Below are positions 60,756 through 64,000 of a stretch of DNA of 64,000 nt, in pieces. Source of the stretch: Kiloniella majae (lineage in GTDB: Bacteria; Pseudomonadota; Alphaproteobacteria; Kiloniellales; Kiloniellaceae); the NCBI RefSeq assembly GCF_002118315.1, contig NZ_MTSZ01000010.1, positions 28,104 to 92,103 of the forward strand, in the 5' to 3' direction. Each line of letters begins with the position of its first letter. The stretch's first letter is position 1. The notes under the pieces are model-generated. The model had not been told where the DNA came from. It worked only from the letters and a program-made list of their open reading frames with translations, and made no database searches. Made by a program: the position numbers and the translations under genes.

Positions 60756-61952
60756 ATGTCGGCTGAAACTGCACAAAATGCCCGTGGGTCGGGTGGAGCA
60801 TCGCTCTTTTCGGATCAGCGGTTTAGATCGCTTTTCTTTCAGGCTCTTGTAATTGGCCTGCTTGGCGCATTCCTCGTATTCATCGTTTTTAACACAGCGC
60901 ACAATATTGAAAAACGCGGTATTCAAACCGGTTTCGCTTTTCTTGATACTGCTGCTGGATACGACATCGCCATTTCCCCTTTTATGGAATATACAGCAAC
61001 CCACACACACGGTCGTGTGTTCCTTGTGGGATTGCTTAACACACTTATGGTTTCCTTTTTGGGAATCATTGCAGCAACTTTCCTAGGTGTTTTCCTGGGT
61101 GTTTTGCGTCTTTCACCAAACTGGTTGGTGAGTAGAGTTGTTTATTGGTATGTTGAATTTACGCGTAACGTTCCTCTGTTGCTGCAAATTCTTCTCTGGT
61201 ATGCAATCTTTCTCGGTTTGCCTGCGGTAAAACAGAGTATAAGCTTATTCAATGATACTGTTATCTTGAACAAGCGTGGGCTTATTGTTCCTGAACCGCT
61301 CCCCGGTGATGGTTTTATGTTGGTGCCAATCGCACTTGCAATTGCTGTTGTCGCAAGCATATTTTTTGCACGCTGGGCACGGAAAACTCAGGCAGCCACT
61401 GGTAAGATATATCCGGTATTTATGACAAATACCGCGTTGATTATCGGATTACCGCTTCTGGCGTTTGCTGTAACTGGCTTCCCCCTTGATTTTGCCTATG
61501 CGGAGCTTAAAGGTTTTAACTTCAAAGGTGGCGTGGTTATCAAGCCTGAGTTTACTGCACTTTGGTTTGCCCTAAGCCTCTATACTGCTGCATTTATCTC
61601 GGAAACCGTTCGTGCGGGTATTCAATCCGTTTCTCATGGACAGACTGAAGCGTCAGAAGCTCTGGGTTTGCGTCCGAGCTGGACAATGAGATTGATTGTT
61701 TTGCCACAGGCTCTTCGGGTGATCATTCCTCCGATGACAAGTCAATATCTCAACCTGACTAAAAACTCTTCACTTGCGGTGGCCATTGGCTATCCGGATA
61801 TTGTGCAGTCTTTTGGCGGTGTGACGTTGAACCAGACGGGGCAGGCCATCGAGGTGATTTTCATCACGATGCTGGTTTATCTGACAATCAGTCTACTGAT
61901 TTCAGCTTTTATGAACTGGTATAATAATCGCGTTAGCTTGGTAGAAAGGTAG
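60756..61952 (+). CDS. aapQ: General L-amino acid ABC transporter permease
   Basis: This 398-residue inner-membrane protein is one of the two channel subunits of the Aap importer. It has about 8 hydrophobic segments; the HisM-type permease core includes YVEFTRNVPLLLQILLWY and the coupling (EAA) loop QTEASEALGLRPSWTMRLIVLPQALRVIIPP (quoted in part). Compared with ordinary polar amino-acid permeases it has the AapQ-specific N-terminal extension and central insertion. AGGAGGCAGT precedes ATG 60756, and aapM follows 9 bp after its stop. Confidence 0.95.
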   Translation: MSAETAQNARGSGGASLFSDQRFRSLFFQALVIGLLGAFLVFIVFNTAHNIEKRGIQTGFAFLDTAAGYDIAISPFMEYTATHTHGRVFLVGLLNTLMVSFLGIIAATFLGVFLGVLRLSPNWLVSRVVYWYVEFTRNVPLLLQILLWYAIFLGLPAVKQSISLFNDTVILNKRGLIVPEPLPGDGFMLVPIALAIAVVASIFFARWARKTQAATGKIYPVFMTNTALIIGLPLLAFAVTGFPLDFAYAELKGFNFKGGVVIKPEFTALWFALSLYTAAFISETVRAGIQSVSHGQTEASEALGLRPSWTMRLIVLPQALRVIIPPMTSQYLNLTKNSSLAVAIGYPDIVQSFGGVTLNQTGQAIEVIFITMLVYLTISLLISAFMNWYNNRVSLVER

Positions 61953-61961
61953 GAGGAGCAG

Positions 61962-63071
61962 ATGAGTGTAACTGAACAACAACATGCTCCTGGTGAGCAT
62001 CCTGATCTTCCGCCTCCTTTGGGCGAAGCCGGAGTAATCGCTTGGTTTAAGAAAAGGTTATTTTCAAGTGTTGGTAATACAATCCTGACACTAATTACGG
62101 CCTTTTTTCTGTATCACGTTCTATCTGCTATCATTTTCTGGGCTGTGACAGGTGCTACCTTTACAGGGGAAACGAAAGCAGATTGTGATTTAGGTGGCGC
62201 ATGCTGGCTTGTGATTGGGGATCGTTTCCATCAGTTTATGTACGGATTTTACCCGATCGATCAATATTGGCGGCCAAATCTGACATTCATTTTGATGGTC
62301 GTTGCCATCATGCCAGTGCTGTTTGACAACATTCCGCATCGTGGAAAGTTTCTTCTCTTCTCCGCAGTATTTCCGTTTATTGCCTTTTACCTCTTAAGTG
62401 GTGGTTGGGGACTGGAAACGGTTGATACTGATCAATGGGGCGGGTTGTTACTGACCTTGGTTTTGGGCGTTACTGGTATTGTGGCTTCTTTGCCGATTGG
62501 TATCGTTCTGGCGCTTGGGCGTCGATCAAATATGCCGATTGTCCGGACACTATGTGTATGCTTTATCGAGTTTATTCGTGGTGTGCCTTTGATCACTATT
62601 CTCTTCATGGCGTCGAATATGTTGCCATTGTTCCTGCCAGATGGCGTGAACTTTGACAAACTGCTTCGTGCCTTGATCGGTGTTGCTTTGTTCTCGTCTG
62701 CCTATATGGCAGAGGTGATACGTGGTGGTCTTCAGGCTATTCCGAAAGGTCAGTATGAAGGTGCAGATGCAATGGGGCTGAGTTATTGGCAATCCATGCG
62801 TTTGATCATTCTTCCACAGGCACTTCGCATTGTTATTCCTGGAATTGTGAACACTTTTATCGGTCTCTACAAAGATACAACACTTGTATCCATTATCGGT
62901 CTGTTTGATCTTATCGGTATTGGTCTGGTGGCTGTAGCAGACGTTAAATGGCGTGGTCTGGCACCGGAAACCTATGCCTTTATCGCGCTATTGTTCTTCA
63001 TTTCCTGTTTTGCGATGTCGCGTTACAGCCTATGGCTTGAAAACAAACTTCACACTGGTCATAAAAGATAA
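61962..63071 (+). CDS. aapM: General L-amino acid ABC transporter permease
   Basis: The second channel subunit has 369 residues with about 7-8 membrane segments. Conserved parts are FIEFIRGVPLITILFMAS, AYMAEVIRGGLQAIPKGQYEGADAMGLSYWQSMRLIILPQALRIVIPG (EAA loop, quoted in part) and NTFIGLYKDTTLVSIIGLFDL. It starts 9 bp after aapQ behind AGGAGGAG and is followed 15 bp later by aapP. It pairs with AapQ to form the membrane pore. Confidence 0.95.
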   Translation: MSVTEQQHAPGEHPDLPPPLGEAGVIAWFKKRLFSSVGNTILTLITAFFLYHVLSAIIFWAVTGATFTGETKADCDLGGACWLVIGDRFHQFMYGFYPIDQYWRPNLTFILMVVAIMPVLFDNIPHRGKFLLFSAVFPFIAFYLLSGGWGLETVDTDQWGGLLLTLVLGVTGIVASLPIGIVLALGRRSNMPIVRTLCVCFIEFIRGVPLITILFMASNMLPLFLPDGVNFDKLLRALIGVALFSSAYMAEVIRGGLQAIPKGQYEGADAMGLSYWQSMRLIILPQALRIVIPGIVNTFIGLYKDTTLVSIIGLFDLIGIGLVAVADVKWRGLAPETYAFIALLFFISCFAMSRYSLWLENKLHTGHKR

Positions 63072-63086
63072 GGAGCCCGTGGTATT

Positions 63087-63860
63087 ATGAGTAATACAAG
63101 TACCAATACCTCGAAAAAAACAGATGAGGTGGCTATCCAGCTGAACGGTGTTCACAAATGGTATGGCCAGTTTCATGTTCTGAAAAACATTAACCTGAAT
63201 GTTCAACGGGGGGAACGGATTGTTATCTGTGGCCCTTCCGGTTCAGGTAAATCCACTCTGATCCGATGCATCAACCGTTTGGAAGAGCATCAGCAGGGCG
63301 ATATTATTGTTGATAATATTGAACTGACAGGGAACCTTAAGAACATTGATGCGATCCGTCGCGAAGTTGGTATGTGCTTTCAGCACTTTAACCTCTTCCC
63401 GCATTTAAGTGTTCTTGAGAACTGTACTCTTGCGCCTATCTGGGTTCGTAAGATGCCAAAGAAAGAAGCCGAAGAAATTGCAATGCACTATCTGGAACGT
63501 GTTAAAATTCCAGATCAAGCACTCAAGTTCCCAGGGCAGCTTTCTGGTGGTCAGCAGCAACGTGTTGCGATCGCTCGTTCCCTTTGTATGAATCCACGCA
63601 TCATGCTGTTTGATGAGCCAACATCTGCTCTTGATCCAGAAATGATTGCCGAAGTTCTGGATACGATGATTGAACTTGCTGAAACAGGCATGACAATGCT
63701 TTGCGTAACCCACGAAATGGGCTTTGCACGTAAAGTTGCGGATAGAGTTATCTTTATGGATGGCGGTGAGATTATTGAGCAAAACGAACCAGAAGAGTTC
63801 TTCAATAATCCTCAATCAGAAAGAACACAGAAATTCCTGAGCCAGATTCTGGCACATTAA
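63087..63860 (+). CDS. aapP: General L-amino acid ABC transporter ATP-binding protein
   Basis: The 257-residue ATPase powers the Aap importer. It contains Walker [10 protein letters not shown] (about residues 50-58), the Q-loop [12 protein letters not shown], the signature [15 protein letters not shown], Walker [14 protein letters not shown] and the switch His in CVTHEMGFA. Its length and sequence are those of the polar amino-acid transport class. It is the last gene of aapJQMP and is followed by a strong terminator. Confidence 0.96.
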   Translation: MSNTSTNTSKKTDEVAIQLNGVHKWYGQFHVLKNINLNVQRGERIVICGPSGSGKSTLIRCINRLEEHQQGDIIVDNIELTGNLKNIDAIRREVGMCFQHFNLFPHLSVLENCTLAPIWVRKMPKKEAEEIAMHYLERVKIPDQALKFPGQLSGGQQQRVAIARSLCMNPRIMLFDEPTSALDPEMIAEVLDTMIELAETGMTMLCVTHEMGFARKVADRVIFMDGGEIIEQNEPEEFFNNPQSERTQKFLSQILAH

Positions 63861-63882
63861 TTTCCTCTGTGTATCTATCGAT

Positions 63883-63915
63883 AAAAAGCGGCTCCCTCTG
63901 GGGGCCGCTTTTTTT
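63883..63915 (+). terminator. Intrinsic terminator of the aap operon
   Basis: The stem GCGGCTCCC/GGGGGCCGC (63888-63896/63900-63908, one G-T pair) has a 3-nt loop, flanking A and T runs, and seven T residues. It is 22 bp after the aapP stop. Confidence 0.9.
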
Positions 63916-63963
63916 GTTATCCGTGTCGCGTCCTGAAATAAGTTTACATATTGGAGACTTATG

Positions 63964-64000
63964 ATGGGACCTTCAAAGAAAGAGCGAGTAAAGCGTAGTC
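63964..64000 (+). CDS. Start of an unidentified gene cut by the window edge
   Basis: An open frame begins at ATG 63964 (or the adjacent ATG 63961), 7 bp after GGAG, and runs off the window. The visible residues are MGPSKKERVKRS, a basic start too short to identify. Confidence 0.45.
   Translation, partial: MGPSKKERVKRS

Overview
This 64 kb window is a chromosomal segment of a motile, heterotrophic alphaproteobacterium with moderate to low GC content. The lineage call rests on families largely restricted to Alphaproteobacteria (DUF3126, DUF1491, the NDUFS4-like complex I subunit, the AapJQMP amino-acid transporter) and on the conserved neighbourhood DUF502 - recG - sdhE - mfd. A Rhodospirillales-like marine lineage fits the gene content, but the sequence alone does not fix the genus. 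There is no rRNA operon, insertion sequence, prophage or CRISPR array. Nearly all genes are intact; uvrA (left edge) and one start (right edge) are cut by the window.

Layout. 1-7.6 kb: divergent uvrA/ssb, an ElaA-type acetyltransferase, gyrA and coaD. 7.7-15.1 kb: tRNA-Lys, a nucleosidase plus M23 peptidase pair, DUF3126, a DksA-like regulator, an unassigned structured element, two tRNA-Leu genes, a divergent azoreductase/LysR pair and a double-length DUF502 membrane protein. 15.1-23.4 kb: recG, sdhE, mfd, a HEAT-like protein, a metallophosphoesterase and a FrnE-type DsbA protein. 23.5-33.8 kb: mixed accessory genes, including an APH-like kinase, a 41-residue membrane protein, an XRE regulator, an NhaD-type antiporter, a degenerate alpha/beta hydrolase and a universal stress protein, then prfC. 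33.8-39.4 kb: DUF1491, tRNA-Pro, the NDUFS4-like gene and tRNA-Arg, followed by an AT-rich stretch of secreted or membrane unknowns.

39.4-43.6 kb: an ExbB-ExbD-ExbD energiser behind a near-consensus Fur box, then a large Cache/PAS histidine kinase. 43.8-54.8 kb: a minus-strand locus for uptake and breakdown of nucleosides (BMP binding protein, ATPase, two permeases, cdd, punA, deoC, deoA, deoB, add, tdk). Together these would import nucleosides, deaminate and phosphorolyse them, and feed deoxyribose 5-phosphate into central metabolism while salvaging bases and thymidine. 55-57.4 kb: CheZ, PilZ, a parvulin isomerase and a receiver-like protein lacking its phospho-acceptor. 57.5-59.2 kb: hisI and metC. 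59.6-63.9 kb: aapJQMP, the general L-amino-acid ABC importer.

The most unusual signals are small. A perfect hairpin after prfC copies the anticodon arm of the tRNA-Arg found 1.1 kb away. A 23/21-bp inverted repeat spans the end of the DUF1491 gene. Several 10-14 bp duplications sit at gene ends. A hydrolase has lost both its nucleophile and its histidine. DUF502 is tandemly duplicated. RNA hairpins are placed between binding-protein and membrane-component genes in two separate ABC operons.
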